Assembly (NCBI GenBank): GCA_027307335.1
Contig: DAHUXD010000063.1
Location: forward strand, 19,301-83,300
DNA length: 64,000 nt
Origin: Acidobacteriota bacterium
GTDB lineage: Bacteria > Acidobacteriota > Thermoanaerobaculia > UBA5066 > Gp7-AA6
Direction of reading: 5' to 3'
The notes under the pieces were generated by a model. It was not told where the DNA came from. It worked only from the letters and a program-made list of their open reading frames with translations, and ran no database searches. Position 1 is the first letter of the stretch; every line of letters starts with the position of its first letter. A program made the position numbers and the translations under genes. Below are positions 51,914-60,551 of the stretch, one piece after another.

Positions 51914-53029
51914 CTAGTTTCTCGCCTGGAGGTACTCCCGGAGCTCTACGAGGGCCTTGGGATCCGTCTTGCGCTGGCGGACCGACTCGCGCAGAAGGGC
52001 CACGGCAGCGAACCCCTCCGGGACCATCTTCTGCTCATCGATGGTTGGCAGCGCCGCGAGCAGTTCCCATTCCGCCTCGCGAGGCTTGCTAGCCTGAATC
52101 AGCAACTCGGCAAGCAAGACCCGGAAGTAAGCTGCTCTCGTCGCCATCCCAAGGGTGACCAAGTCCTCGATGGCGGCTCTGTACGCAGGAATAGCATCAC
52201 TCAAACGACCGAGTTCCCTGAGGGTCTCACCAAACATCAGCTTTAGGTCGGCCAGCGCCGAAGTTCTATTCGCAGCTTCAAGGAGTGGCTGCGCCTGCTG
52301 GTACCTCGAAAGAGCGTCTGCGTACAAGCCCTGCGCCGAGAGTAGGTTTCCGAGGTTTACGAGGGCAGTGCCACGCAGCGCAGAATTGACGGACTGATCG
52401 TCAGACAGGCTCAGAAGACGGGTCGCGGCCTCATCGAGTCTTCCGAGCTGCTTCAGGCTGAGACCCTCGAGAAGGAGGCATTTGGCTCGTTCAAGCCGCA
52501 TTCCCAATCGTTCGAAAGTGAGGGCGGCCGAAGGAAGCAATTCAACGACATCTTCATATCGGTTGGCGTCATATCTGAGCGCGAGTCGGTTATAGGCAAC
52601 GCGTGCGAGATGCGCAGCCGGTGCAACCGTATGGCGAAAATTGGCGTCGGATCTATCAAACCAGCTTTCCGCCTCGTCTCGTCGACCAGTCATTCTGTGG
52701 GCAGCGCCGGCCAGAAGCGCGAATTCGCCTAGGAAGTACTCGCGTTCATCGAAGAAGAACTCACGCGACTGGCGGACAAGAAGCCAACGGTAGATCCCAA
52801 CCGCCTCGTCAAGGACGACAGCGGGTGTGCTGTTGATGAGCTCTCCCAACGTCGAGCACAGAGACGCCAGGACGTCAGCATCTGAGAGAGCATCGAGGAT
52901 GAGCTGCTCGGAGCGCGTCGAGGGAGAGGACTGCAGATAAGCCATCGCTCGCGCGGGCGCCTCATCGCGTGACCGCGTCGCAGGCGCGACGCTTGCGCGG
53001 AACTTGAGGATGCGAGCGCTGCTAGGCAT
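51914..53029 (-). CDS. Second TPR-type repeat protein
   Basis: 371-residue helical protein, paralogue of the one at 49991-51469. TPR-like pairs are visible from about residue 120, for example ALVNLGNLLSAQGLYADALS, then LMFGETLRELGRLSDAIPAY and RVLLAELLIQASKPREAEWE. The shared C-terminal signature is LLAALPTIDEQKMVPEGFAA, then VALLRESVRQR. No enzyme motif or leader is seen. The ATG at 53029 overlaps the upstream small gene by 8 bases. It would be a partner or effector of that gene product. Confidence 0.75.
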   Translation of the reverse strand: MPSSARILKFRASVAPATRSRDEAPARAMAYLQSSPSTRSEQLILDALSDADVLASLCSTLGELINSTPAVVLDEAVGIYRWLLVRQSREFFFDEREYFLGEFALLAGAAHRMTGRRDEAESWFDRSDANFRHTVAPAAHLARVAYNRLALRYDANRYEDVVELLPSAALTFERLGMRLERAKCLLLEGLSLKQLGRLDEAATRLLSLSDDQSVNSALRGTALVNLGNLLSAQGLYADALSRYQQAQPLLEAANRTSALADLKLMFGETLRELGRLSDAIPAYRAAIEDLVTLGMATRAAYFRVLLAELLIQASKPREAEWELLAALPTIDEQKMVPEGFAAVALLRESVRQRKTDPKALVELREYLQARN

Positions 53030-53420
53030 CTGAGCGGCGAATATCGATCAACTGAAGACTGCGCGAGAAATCATGAGCGACATCGGCTGGCTCGCGATCG
53101 AGAAGGGATTGGAGCTGCGCATCGGATTCGCGAACACCAGTACCAACAACGTATTTCTGGTACTCGCGCGCGAACTGACAACACGCGACAAGAAGATACG
53201 GACGGTTCTCGCGAATCGACGCTCCGGGACGGTAGCAAAAGCGGCGGAACCAGACGAAGAGATCCTTCTCGAGCTCCGTCGCTTCCTGTTCACTCAGCTG
53301 ATAGTGAGTAACGAGAGCGATATGGATGAGACCCAACGTCTCTTGGAAGACCGTCTCGACTTCTCTCTCGAAGACATCCTCAGTCGACGGTGTGTTGTCG
53401 AGGTCGTCTGAGATCTCCAT
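53022..53420 (-). CDS. Diverged sigma-2-like small protein
   Basis: 132-residue protein starting MEISDDLDNTPSTED. The pattern ALVTHYQLSEQEATELEKDL, then FVWFRRF and ENRPYLLVACCQFAREYQKY aligns by eye with the region-2 helices of the neighbouring 116-residue protein, but conserved DNA-contact residues are changed. It may be a sigma-derived protein that no longer binds promoters. ATG 53420 is preferred over an in-frame ATG at 53483 because of a GGGAG site about 8 bases upstream. A TATAGT box lies at 53458-53463. Confidence 0.6.
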   Translation of the reverse strand: MEISDDLDNTPSTEDVFEREVETVFQETLGLIHIALVTHYQLSEQEATELEKDLFVWFRRFCYRPGASIRENRPYLLVACCQFAREYQKYVVGTGVRESDAQLQSLLDREPADVAHDFSRSLQLIDIRRSDA

Positions 53421-53457
53421 CGCTCGTCTCCCGTTTGCTCCGAAATGTTGTAGGCAG

Positions 53458-53483
53458 ACTATACCAGAAAAAAGAAAACACAA
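53458..53483 (-). promoter_or_regulatory. Candidate promoter of the sigma-2/TPR block
   Basis: On the minus strand, TATAGT (53463-53458) has TTGTGT (53483-53478) upstream, but the spacing is only 14 bases. The sequence around it is AT-rich against a GC-rich genome. It lies about 40 bases before the ATG of the first gene of the block. Confidence 0.4.
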
Positions 53484-53835
53484 CCCCTCGTCGCTCCGAC
53501 TCAGGGCGCAATATAAGAACCGTATTTTCTTTTACTTAGAGGCTTTTAGAACGGAACGGAGCCAGCAACTGAGTTCAAAATGGACCCCCTTTTCGCCAAA
53601 TCCCCTGGCCTAACGCCGGGGGCTAGAAACCTCGTCCAGTGGCCACAGGCGCGGGTTTTCTGCGTGCCCGAATGGGCAGGCTTCGCCCCGTACACCGACC
53701 ATGGCATTTGGATTCCCACCTTTTTTTAGCGGGCCAAAAAAAAGGCCCGGACACGAATCAAGTGAATTGGATCACAAACTCAGCCTGAGGGTGCCAAGTT
53801 TTTTTGACAGCGGCCAGGGCGGCCACCTTCCGGAG
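53484..53835. other. AT-rich intergenic region with hairpins
   Basis: About 350 bases between dacB and the sigma-2/TPR block, both minus strand. It contains a stem CCCCTGGC/GCCGGGGG (about 53604-53625), and a GGGCC-A8-GGCCC hairpin (53731-53748) next to T7 runs that may end dacB transcription. A second T7 run lies near 53800. No open frame here has coding character. The composition differs sharply from dacB. Confidence 0.5.
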
Positions 53836-55326
53836 CTACCCCTTCTGAATCAGGGCCCGGACCAGCCGGTCCTGGTACCCGTGGGCGCGGCCGTCCGTAA
53901 CCCCCGGTCCGTTCAACAGGATAGCGAACACGTAGGTCTTCCCGGACGCCGCCCTCGCGTACCCGGCCAGGGTCGAGACGCCGTTCAGGGTCCCTGTCTT
54001 CGCCTCGACCTGACCACGGGTCAGCGAATCTAGCAGCCTCCCCCGCAGCGATCCCTCCGACTCGCCGGACACCGCGAGCGTCGAGCGCCACGCGCCGCCG
54101 TAAGGCTGGGCCTGCATCGCGCGCAGGAACCGCACGAGGTCCGAGGCCGCGGTGCGATTGAACGCGGACAGTCCCGATCCGTCGTGCATGTCGTAGCGCG
54201 CCGGATCGAGGCCGATCGCCTGGAGGAACTGCTTCTCGAGCGCGAGCGCGTTCTCCCACGTCCCGCGCCCGCTCTTCTCGTACGCGAGCGTCTTGAAGAT
54301 CTGCTCCGCGTAGTAGCTCTGGCTGTGCTTGTTCGACACCGCCATCGTCGGCATCAGGTCCGACTCGGTCTTCGCGATGAGCGCCCACGAGTTGTCCGGC
54401 GGAACGTCCTTCTCCACGACGCCGCCGCCGAGCTCGATGCCCGCGGCGCGGAGGCGGCTCTTCAGCGCGGCGCCGAAGAACTTCGGCGGATCGTCGATCG
54501 CGAGGGGCACCGAGTAGCGGAAGTAGCGCATCGGCAGCGTGCCGTCGACGTACACGGTGTCGGACCCGCCCGGCCGCGCGACCGCGATGCGGACCTGCCC
54601 CGTCTTGCCGATCGTGCGCGCCCGCGAGACCTTCTGCACGACGTCCGTGTCGGGATCGATCGAGACGATGGCCGGCGCGCCGGGCAGCGCCCCGCGCCCG
54701 ACCGACACGATGACGACGTTGTCGTTGTAGGAGAGCGCCGAGATCGGGGCCTGGTACCAGCGCGTATCGCGGTCCGGCGGCCACTCGGGGTTGCGGTAGA
54801 GCCGGTCGAACGCGCTCGCGTTCAAGACCAGGTCGCCGCTGACGCGCACGATGCCCGCGCGCTTCAATCCGTCGGCCCAGCGGTCGAACACGGCGAACGA
54901 GTCGTTGTCGTAGAAGCGTCCCGAGATGTTCGGGTCCCCCCCGCCGACCACGAGCAGCGATCCCTGGAGGATCCCGTCCTTCACCTCGCCGCGACGCCAG
55001 AACGTCGTCTTGAACTTGTAGTCGGGCCCGAGGAAGTGGATCGCCGCCGCCGACGAGAGCATCTTCGACACCGACGCGATCGTCTCGGCCTGGTCGGGAT
55101 TGCGCGTGTAGACCGTCTCGCCCGAGTCGAGCTCGGCGATCGCGACCGACACGCCCGGCGAGCGCGCCGGCGCGCGGCGCGCGATCTGGTCTAACGTCTG
55201 CTGAAGAGTCGCGGGAGGCGCGGCGCGGCGCGGGGCCGCGAGGACCGGTGAGACCGAGAGCGCACAGATCCAGACGACGGCCGCGATACGGCTCACGGCA
55301 AGCCTGATTCCGGGCACCACCTCCAA
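53836..55326 (-). CDS. dacB: D-alanyl-D-alanine carboxypeptidase/endopeptidase (PBP4 type)
   Basis: 496-residue periplasmic peptidoglycan hydrolase. It has a signal region (about 10-31), the catalytic SxxK S85-V-S-K88 and a large inserted domain as in PBP4. KTG is at 443-445 (VEAKTGTLNG). The middle motif, usually SxN, reads SQS in NKHSQSYYAE, so the Asn appears replaced by Ser. The first codon is a TTG at 55326; GTG codons at 55320, 55317 or about 55296 are alternatives. It diverges from the helicase gene, with their starts 18 bases apart. Confidence 0.9.
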   Translation of the reverse strand: MEVVPGIRLAVSRIAAVVWICALSVSPVLAAPRRAAPPATLQQTLDQIARRAPARSPGVSVAIAELDSGETVYTRNPDQAETIASVSKMLSSAAAIHFLGPDYKFKTTFWRRGEVKDGILQGSLLVVGGGDPNISGRFYDNDSFAVFDRWADGLKRAGIVRVSGDLVLNASAFDRLYRNPEWPPDRDTRWYQAPISALSYNDNVVIVSVGRGALPGAPAIVSIDPDTDVVQKVSRARTIGKTGQVRIAVARPGGSDTVYVDGTLPMRYFRYSVPLAIDDPPKFFGAALKSRLRAAGIELGGGVVEKDVPPDNSWALIAKTESDLMPTMAVSNKHSQSYYAEQIFKTLAYEKSGRGTWENALALEKQFLQAIGLDPARYDMHDGSGLSAFNRTAASDLVRFLRAMQAQPYGGAWRSTLAVSGESEGSLRGRLLDSLTRGQVEAKTGTLNGVSTLAGYARAASGKTYVFAILLNGPGVTDGRAHGYQDRLVRALIQKG

Positions 55327-55328
55327 AT

Positions 55329-55334
55329 TATAAT
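55329..55334 (+). promoter_or_regulatory. -10 box of the helicase gene
   Basis: A perfect TATAAT lies 10 bases before the TTG start at 55344, so the transcript would have only a few untranslated bases. No TTGACA is seen at 16-18 bases upstream. The site overlaps the start region of divergent dacB. Confidence 0.4.
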
Positions 55335-55343
55335 CGAGGCTCC

Positions 55344-57737
55344 TTGCGATTCGACGAAGCGTCCCGCGTGTTCGAGCTCACCGTGCGCGAACTGGCGGAG
55401 GACGAGGGGTTCCGGCGCGTCGGTTTCGATCGCGGCGACGGCTGGTGGCGGCTCGGCCTCGGCGCCCAGATGCACGCGCGCGTCCTCGCCGGGAGACGGG
55501 AGGTCCACGCGGGCTATCGCGCCGAGGTCCACGTCGAAGCGCGGCTCCCCGTCGAGGACTGGACCGCGGTGCTGTCCGGCCGCCTGGACGGCTGCATCGA
55601 GCGCGAGGCCGGGAGCTGGCTCATCGAGGAGCTCAAGTCCTCCAACTTCTCGGTGGACGGCCTCCGTCCGACCGGCCACGCCTTCGAGCGGGACCGCCGG
55701 CAGCTCCACGGCTACTGCTACCTCTGGAGGCGCCTGGGCCACGCCCGGGTGGGCGGCGCCCTCGTCTACGTGGACGTCGGCACCGGCGAGGAGCTGTCGC
55801 TCGAGGTGCCCTTCGACGAGGACGGCGAGCGCGAGATCGAGAAGCGCCTCGCCCGGGTCCTCGGGATCTGGCGGGCCGGGCGGATCGCGCGGGAGCGCAA
55901 GGCCCTCGCGGCCGAGCGCCTCCCGTTCCCCCACGCCGCCCCCCGCCCGATCCAGGAAAGAATCATGGAGGCCGTCCGCAACGCGGTCCACTCGGGCGAG
56001 AACCTGATCGCCGAGGCGCCGACGGGATCCGGGAAGACCGCCGCCGCCCTCCACCCCGCCCTCGCCGAGGGCCTCGCCTCGGGCCGCCAGGTCGTCTTCC
56101 TGACGTCGAAGACGCTGCAGCAGAAGATGGCGGTGTCCTCCCTGATCGCGATGAACGAGCGGGCGTTCCAGTCCCTCCAGGTGCGCGCCAAGGAGCGCAT
56201 GTGCGCGAACGACCGGATCCTGTGCCACGAGGAGTTCTGCCGCTTCGCCAAGGACTATCCGAGGAAGATGGAGCAGTCGGACCTGCTCGGGCGGCTCCGC
56301 GTGGGCCACTCGCATCTCGACCCCGACACGGTCTTCGAGGAGGCGCGGCGCGAGGAGGTCTGCCCGTTCGAGGTCCAGCTCGAGCTCGCGGGCCGCGCAG
56401 ACGCGATCGTCGCCGACTACAACTACGTGTTCGAACCGGCCGCCGCGCTCCGGCACCTGACGGGCGAGGACCTCGGCCGCGCCATTCTCCTCGTCGACGA
56501 GGCCCACAACCTCCCCGACCGGGCGCGGCAGATCTTCTCGCCCGAGCTCGCGGAGGAGGAGCTCTCGCTGCTCCACGAGCGGCTGCGGCTCCAGACGGGC
56601 GCCCTGTTCGCGGACCTCGCGCTGTCGGTCGAGCAGCTCCTCGCGATCGTCCACGACGCGGCCGAGGACCTGCCGGAGGGCGAGGCGATCGCCGAGGTCG
56701 CGCCGCCCTCGGAGGCGATCTTCGACCTGCGGCTCGATTGGGAGCCGAAGCTGATGCGGTATCTCGCCTGGAAGCGGGACACGAGGCTCGCGCTCCCCGA
56801 CGACCCGGTCCTCGATTTCCACTTCACCCTCCAGCGGTTCGCGGCCGTCCTCTCGATGTTCGGCGGCGACTTCACGTGCGTCGCCGAGCGGCGCGCGTCC
56901 GGCGTCCGCCTCGGACTCGTGTGCCTCGATCCGGCGCGGGCCGTCGGGCCGGTGTTCCGGTCCGCCCACGCGAGCGTCCTGCTCTCCGCGACCCTGACGC
57001 CGCCGGAGGCGATCGAGCGCGTCCTCGGACTCGAGCGCGACCGAACCTCGTCGATCTCCCTGCCCCCGCCGTTCCCGAGGGAGAACCGCAAGGTCCTGAT
57101 CGTGCCGACCGTGCGCACCACCTTCAAGGCGCGCGAGAAGAACTACGAGCGCATCGCCGCGCTGCTCGGCGAGATGTCGGACGCGCACCGCGGCAACGAC
57201 CTCGTTCTCTTCCCGTCCTACCGCTTCCTGTCCGAGGTCGCGGCGCGCATGCCGGCGACGCGGTCCCGGCTCCTCGTCCAGCGGCCGGAGCTCCCGGAAT
57301 TCGAGCGGCAGCGGCTCCTCGAGGCACTCGCGTCGCCGCCGCCCGGCGGCACCCTCCTCTTCGCGGTGTCCGGCGGCATGTATGCGGAGGGCGTCGACTA
57401 TCCGGGCGAGCTGCTGTCGGCCGTCTTCGTCGTCTCCCCCGCGCTCCCGCAGGTCTCCTTCGAGCGCGAGCTCCTGCGCCGCTACTTCGACGAGCGAGAG
57501 GAGTCCGGCTTCGACTTCGCCTACCTCCAGCCCGGGATGACGCGCGTCGTCCAGGCCGCGGGCCGGCTCATCCGCAGCGAGACGGACCGCGGCGTGATCG
57601 CGCTCGTCTGCGCGCGATTCCTCGAGGAGCCCTACGCCAGCCGCATTCCGCGCGACTGGTACGACGAGAGCCCGCGCGAGCTCGCGACCCGCCGCCCGGC
57701 GGACGAGATCCGCGAATTCTTCGGGAGCTACGAATGA
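55344..57737 (+). CDS. XPD/DinG-family helicase with nuclease-like N-terminus
   Basis: 797-residue DNA helicase. The N-terminal domain (about 1-200) has GRLDG and LIEELKSSNF, the D...ExK pattern of a PD-(D/E)xK (Cas4/RecB-like) nuclease. The helicase has Walker A (EAPTGSGKT, near 225), DEAH (LLVDEAHN, near 383) and four Cys for an FeS cluster (RMCANDRILCHEEFC near 287-300, EEVCPFE near 339). QAAGRLIRSETDRG is motif VI. It acts on 5'-overhang or damaged DNA by analogy. TTG start follows GAGG by 5 bases. It is coupled to a Nudix gene. Confidence 0.88.
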   Translation: MRFDEASRVFELTVRELAEDEGFRRVGFDRGDGWWRLGLGAQMHARVLAGRREVHAGYRAEVHVEARLPVEDWTAVLSGRLDGCIEREAGSWLIEELKSSNFSVDGLRPTGHAFERDRRQLHGYCYLWRRLGHARVGGALVYVDVGTGEELSLEVPFDEDGEREIEKRLARVLGIWRAGRIARERKALAAERLPFPHAAPRPIQERIMEAVRNAVHSGENLIAEAPTGSGKTAAALHPALAEGLASGRQVVFLTSKTLQQKMAVSSLIAMNERAFQSLQVRAKERMCANDRILCHEEFCRFAKDYPRKMEQSDLLGRLRVGHSHLDPDTVFEEARREEVCPFEVQLELAGRADAIVADYNYVFEPAAALRHLTGEDLGRAILLVDEAHNLPDRARQIFSPELAEEELSLLHERLRLQTGALFADLALSVEQLLAIVHDAAEDLPEGEAIAEVAPPSEAIFDLRLDWEPKLMRYLAWKRDTRLALPDDPVLDFHFTLQRFAAVLSMFGGDFTCVAERRASGVRLGLVCLDPARAVGPVFRSAHASVLLSATLTPPEAIERVLGLERDRTSSISLPPPFPRENRKVLIVPTVRTTFKAREKNYERIAALLGEMSDAHRGNDLVLFPSYRFLSEVAARMPATRSRLLVQRPELPEFERQRLLEALASPPPGGTLLFAVSGGMYAEGVDYPGELLSAVFVVSPALPQVSFERELLRRYFDEREESGFDFAYLQPGMTRVVQAAGRLIRSETDRGVIALVCARFLEEPYASRIPRDWYDESPRELATRRPADEIREFFGSYE

Positions 57738-58219
57738 AGAACCCGTACACGAACCCCCGCACGCCGAAGGTGACCGTCGACGCCTGGATTCGAGACCGGA
57801 GGGGCCGCGTCCTCCTGATCCGGCGCGGGCGCCCGCCGTTCGAGGGGCGCTGGGGGCTGCCCGGCGGCTTCTGCGAGTGGAAGGAGACGACCGAGCGCTG
57901 CTGCGCGCGCGAGGCCGAGGAGGAGACGGGGCTGAAGGTCCGCGTCGGGGAGCTGCGCGGCGTCTACTCGCGCCCGGATCGGGATCCCCGCGGCCACAAC
58001 GTCACGGTGGTCTACGCGGCGCGCCCGATCCGCGGCAAGGCCGAGGGCGGCGATGACGCGGCCGAGGCGCGGTGGTTCGAGGAGCGGGAGCTGCGGCGGA
58101 CGCCGTTCGCGTTCGACCACCGGGAGATCGTCATCGAGCAGCTCGCGCGGGACCGCAAGGCCCGGCGGGCGCGCGGCATGCGGAAGCCGCGCCGTCGCTC
58201 GGCTAGTCGCCGGTCCTGA
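57734..58219 (+). CDS. Nudix hydrolase
   Basis: 161-residue pyrophosphohydrolase. The Nudix box is GGFCEWKET...AREAEEETGL (about residues 41-64), with all metal-binding Glu present. It has a basic C-terminal tail (KARRARGMRKPRRR). ATG 57734 overlaps the helicase stop (ATGA), so it is co-translated with the helicase. It may sanitise nucleotides or act on ADP-ribose/NADH-type substrates; the substrate is not evident. Confidence 0.88.
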   Translation: MKNPYTNPRTPKVTVDAWIRDRRGRVLLIRRGRPPFEGRWGLPGGFCEWKETTERCCAREAEEETGLKVRVGELRGVYSRPDRDPRGHNVTVVYAARPIRGKAEGGDDAAEARWFEERELRRTPFAFDHREIVIEQLARDRKARRARGMRKPRRRSASRRS

Positions 58220-59654
58220 CCGTGGTCGAGAACGCCCGGGCGAGCAGCCCATCGGCCGTGACGGCCCAGACCGTGTAGCGGTAGTACGTCCCGGGCTCCG
58301 CCGCGGCGTCGACGAACTGATAGCGATAGGAGCGGGTCGCGCTCTCCGCCGAGGGCACGATCTCCGGTCCGCGCCGTAGGATCCTGCCGTCGGGGAGAGC
58401 CTGCTCGCGGAAGATCGCCCAGCCCCACATGCCCTCGTGGCTCGCGGTCGTCCAGAGGAGCCGCGGCTCGCCGCCCTCGGCGGAGGCCCGCGCCTCGAGG
58501 CCGCCGAAGGGGACGTTCGCGGCCGCCTCGACGGAGACGGGCGCCGCGATCCCGCGGCCGCCGACGGCGCTGCCGGCGACGAGGAAGTCGACCCGCGCGA
58601 CGCCCGCCATGGGCAGGCTGCGCGCGTCGCCGGGCGAGAACGTGACCACGTCCGGCGGCAGGAGCGGGTCCGCGTAGCGCACCACCGCGGCGCCGGCGCC
58701 CCCGTCCTGGGGCCACGTGACGCGCAGCGTGTCCTCGGACTCCGGGAGGTACGCGCGATGCCGCACGGCGAACGCGGCGGGCGCGGCGGCGTCGATCGCC
58801 CCCGACAGCACGTCGAAGAGGCGGAGCCGCGACGGCGAGGGCTCGGGCTCGATCGCCGCGTAGAGCCGCGCGGAGGCACGCAGCAGCGCCGTCTCGTCGG
58901 TCTGCGGGGCGGCCGCGCGCAGGAGCACCGCGGTCGGCGCGTCGCCGCTCTCCGCCGCCCGCTGCCAGGCCTCGCGCAGGATTGCCGGGCCTCCGGCGCC
59001 GCGCGCGATCTCCTCCACCCAGAGGCGGCCCAGGACGGCCGGTTCCGCGTGGAAGTCGAGCGATCCCGCCGCGGCGAGCGCCCACGCGGCGTCCGCGCCC
59101 GTCTCCCCGGGCGGCGCCGACAGGAGCTCTGCCAGCGCGGGCTCGAGGAACGCATCCTCCGCCCCGTAGCCTTCGAGCACGGAGCGCGCGACCTGGCGGG
59201 CGACCTCGCGGACGATCGCGCGAGCGTCCATGCCGCTCGCGTCGAGGAGCACGGCGGGCTCGCGGAGGAGGCCTCGCTCGGTCGTGCGCGACGCGACCGT
59301 CTTCATCCCGTCCGCGGCCGATCGCGAGACGTAGACCCGGAGCGGCTCGTCCGGGGGAAACGGCGACCGCCACCCCTGCCGCCGGAAGAGCTCGGTCGAA
59401 AGCCGCGACAGCTCGGCGTCGAGCTCCGCCGCGAGCTCCGGATCGCGGACCTCGTCGAAGAGCACGGCGCGGCCGCCCGGCAGGGCCCGGCCCGGTCCGA
59501 AGTGCCGATAGGGGCTCTCGATCCACGCGGCCGCCTCGGAGGCGCGGCCGTCCGCCCCGAACGCGAGCGCCGCCCCGGCGGGAACACAGACCAGCGCCGC
59601 GGCCGCGAGGAGCGCGCGCGCCCGCCCGGCGTTTCCGAACCGGCGGCCGATCAT
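58203..59654 (-). CDS. Secreted protein of unknown function with fibronectin-like C-terminus
   Basis: 483-residue exported protein. It has a signal peptide (about 1-30, ARALLAAAALVCVPAGAALA). A middle region (about 60-230) resembles peptidase scaffolds: EVARQVARSVLEGYG, then EPALAELLSA. It has no HExxH zinc motif. A C-terminal half is beta-rich, ending SYRYQFVDAAAEPGTYYRYT as in fibronectin III. It is convergent with the Nudix gene, overlapping it by 17 bases. Function is unknown. Confidence 0.7.
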   Translation of the reverse strand: MIGRRFGNAGRARALLAAAALVCVPAGAALAFGADGRASEAAAWIESPYRHFGPGRALPGGRAVLFDEVRDPELAAELDAELSRLSTELFRRQGWRSPFPPDEPLRVYVSRSAADGMKTVASRTTERGLLREPAVLLDASGMDARAIVREVARQVARSVLEGYGAEDAFLEPALAELLSAPPGETGADAAWALAAAGSLDFHAEPAVLGRLWVEEIARGAGGPAILREAWQRAAESGDAPTAVLLRAAAPQTDETALLRASARLYAAIEPEPSPSRLRLFDVLSGAIDAAAPAAFAVRHRAYLPESEDTLRVTWPQDGGAGAAVVRYADPLLPPDVVTFSPGDARSLPMAGVARVDFLVAGSAVGGRGIAAPVSVEAAANVPFGGLEARASAEGGEPRLLWTTASHEGMWGWAIFREQALPDGRILRRGPEIVPSAESATRSYRYQFVDAAAEPGTYYRYTVWAVTADGLLARAFSTTVRTGD

Positions 59655-59748
59655 CGAGTCAGGGTAGTCCTCGCCCCTCGATGCGTCAAATCGGAGGACG
59701 GACAGGAGCATGGAGAGGAGGGAGCCGTCGTCGCGGGACGGCCGGGTC

Positions 59749-60546
59749 CTAGTCGGCGGAGTCCGGCCCGGCCGAGCGGTCCTCGATGCGGACGAAGACG
59801 ACGGTGATGTTGTCGACGCCGCCCTTCTCGTTGGCGAGATCGACGAGATTCTGGCAGAGCGTCTCGGCGTCCGCGTCCTGGCTCGCCGCGACCGAGTCGC
59901 GGATCTCTTCATCGGAGAGCATCGTGGTCAGCCCGTCCGAGCAGAAGAGGAACCCGTCGCCCTTCTTGAACTCCATCTCGCGGAGGTCGGGAGACACGGA
60001 CGGGCCGCCGCCGAGCGCGCGCGTGACGACGTTCTTCAGCGGATGCGTCTTCGCCTCCTCCTCCGTCAGGATGCCCGCGGCGACCTGCTCGTGCACCCAC
60101 GAGTGGTCGTCGGTCAGGCGCGAAAGCTCGCCGTCGCGGAAGAGGTAGGCGCGGCTGTCGCCGACGTGGGCGAGCGAGAGGATCTTCTCGTTCAGGAGAC
60201 CGGCGACGACCGTGGTGCCCATCCCCTTCAGCCACGGCTGCGCCGCGACCGCGGCCATCACCCGCTCGTTCGCCTTTTCGATCGCGACGGCCAGGCGATT
60301 GCTGTTGAAGTCGAGCTCGTGGTTGTACTTGAACGGCCAGGTCGCCTCTTCCTTCTGGCGCGTGGCCGCGATGAACTCGCCGATCGTCTCGACGGTGATC
60401 TTCGCCGCGACCTCGCCGGCGGCGTGGCCGCCCATCCCGTCGGCGACCACGAAGAAACCCTCGGCGGGGTCGAGCGCGTAGGCGTCCTCGTTGTGCTTGC
60501 GCTTCTTGCCAACGTCGGTGATGCCGAAGGCTTCGATCCGGGCCAT
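59749..60546 (-). CDS. PP2C-family Ser/Thr protein phosphatase
   Basis: 265-residue Stp/PrpC-type phosphatase. Metal-binding motifs are NEDAY (near residue 19), VVADGMGGHAAGE (near 34), LAHVGDSRAYL (near 125), CSDGLT (near 208) and VDNITVVFV. It reverses Ser/Thr phosphorylation, but no cognate kinase is in the window. It follows a DnaJ-TPR gene by 5 bases on the same strand, suggesting co-transcription. Confidence 0.93.
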   Translation of the reverse strand: MARIEAFGITDVGKKRKHNEDAYALDPAEGFFVVADGMGGHAAGEVAAKITVETIGEFIAATRQKEEATWPFKYNHELDFNSNRLAVAIEKANERVMAAVAAQPWLKGMGTTVVAGLLNEKILSLAHVGDSRAYLFRDGELSRLTDDHSWVHEQVAAGILTEEEAKTHPLKNVVTRALGGGPSVSPDLREMEFKKGDGFLFCSDGLTTMLSDEEIRDSVAASQDADAETLCQNLVDLANEKGGVDNITVVFVRIEDRSAGPDSAD

Positions 60547-60551
60547 TCTCG

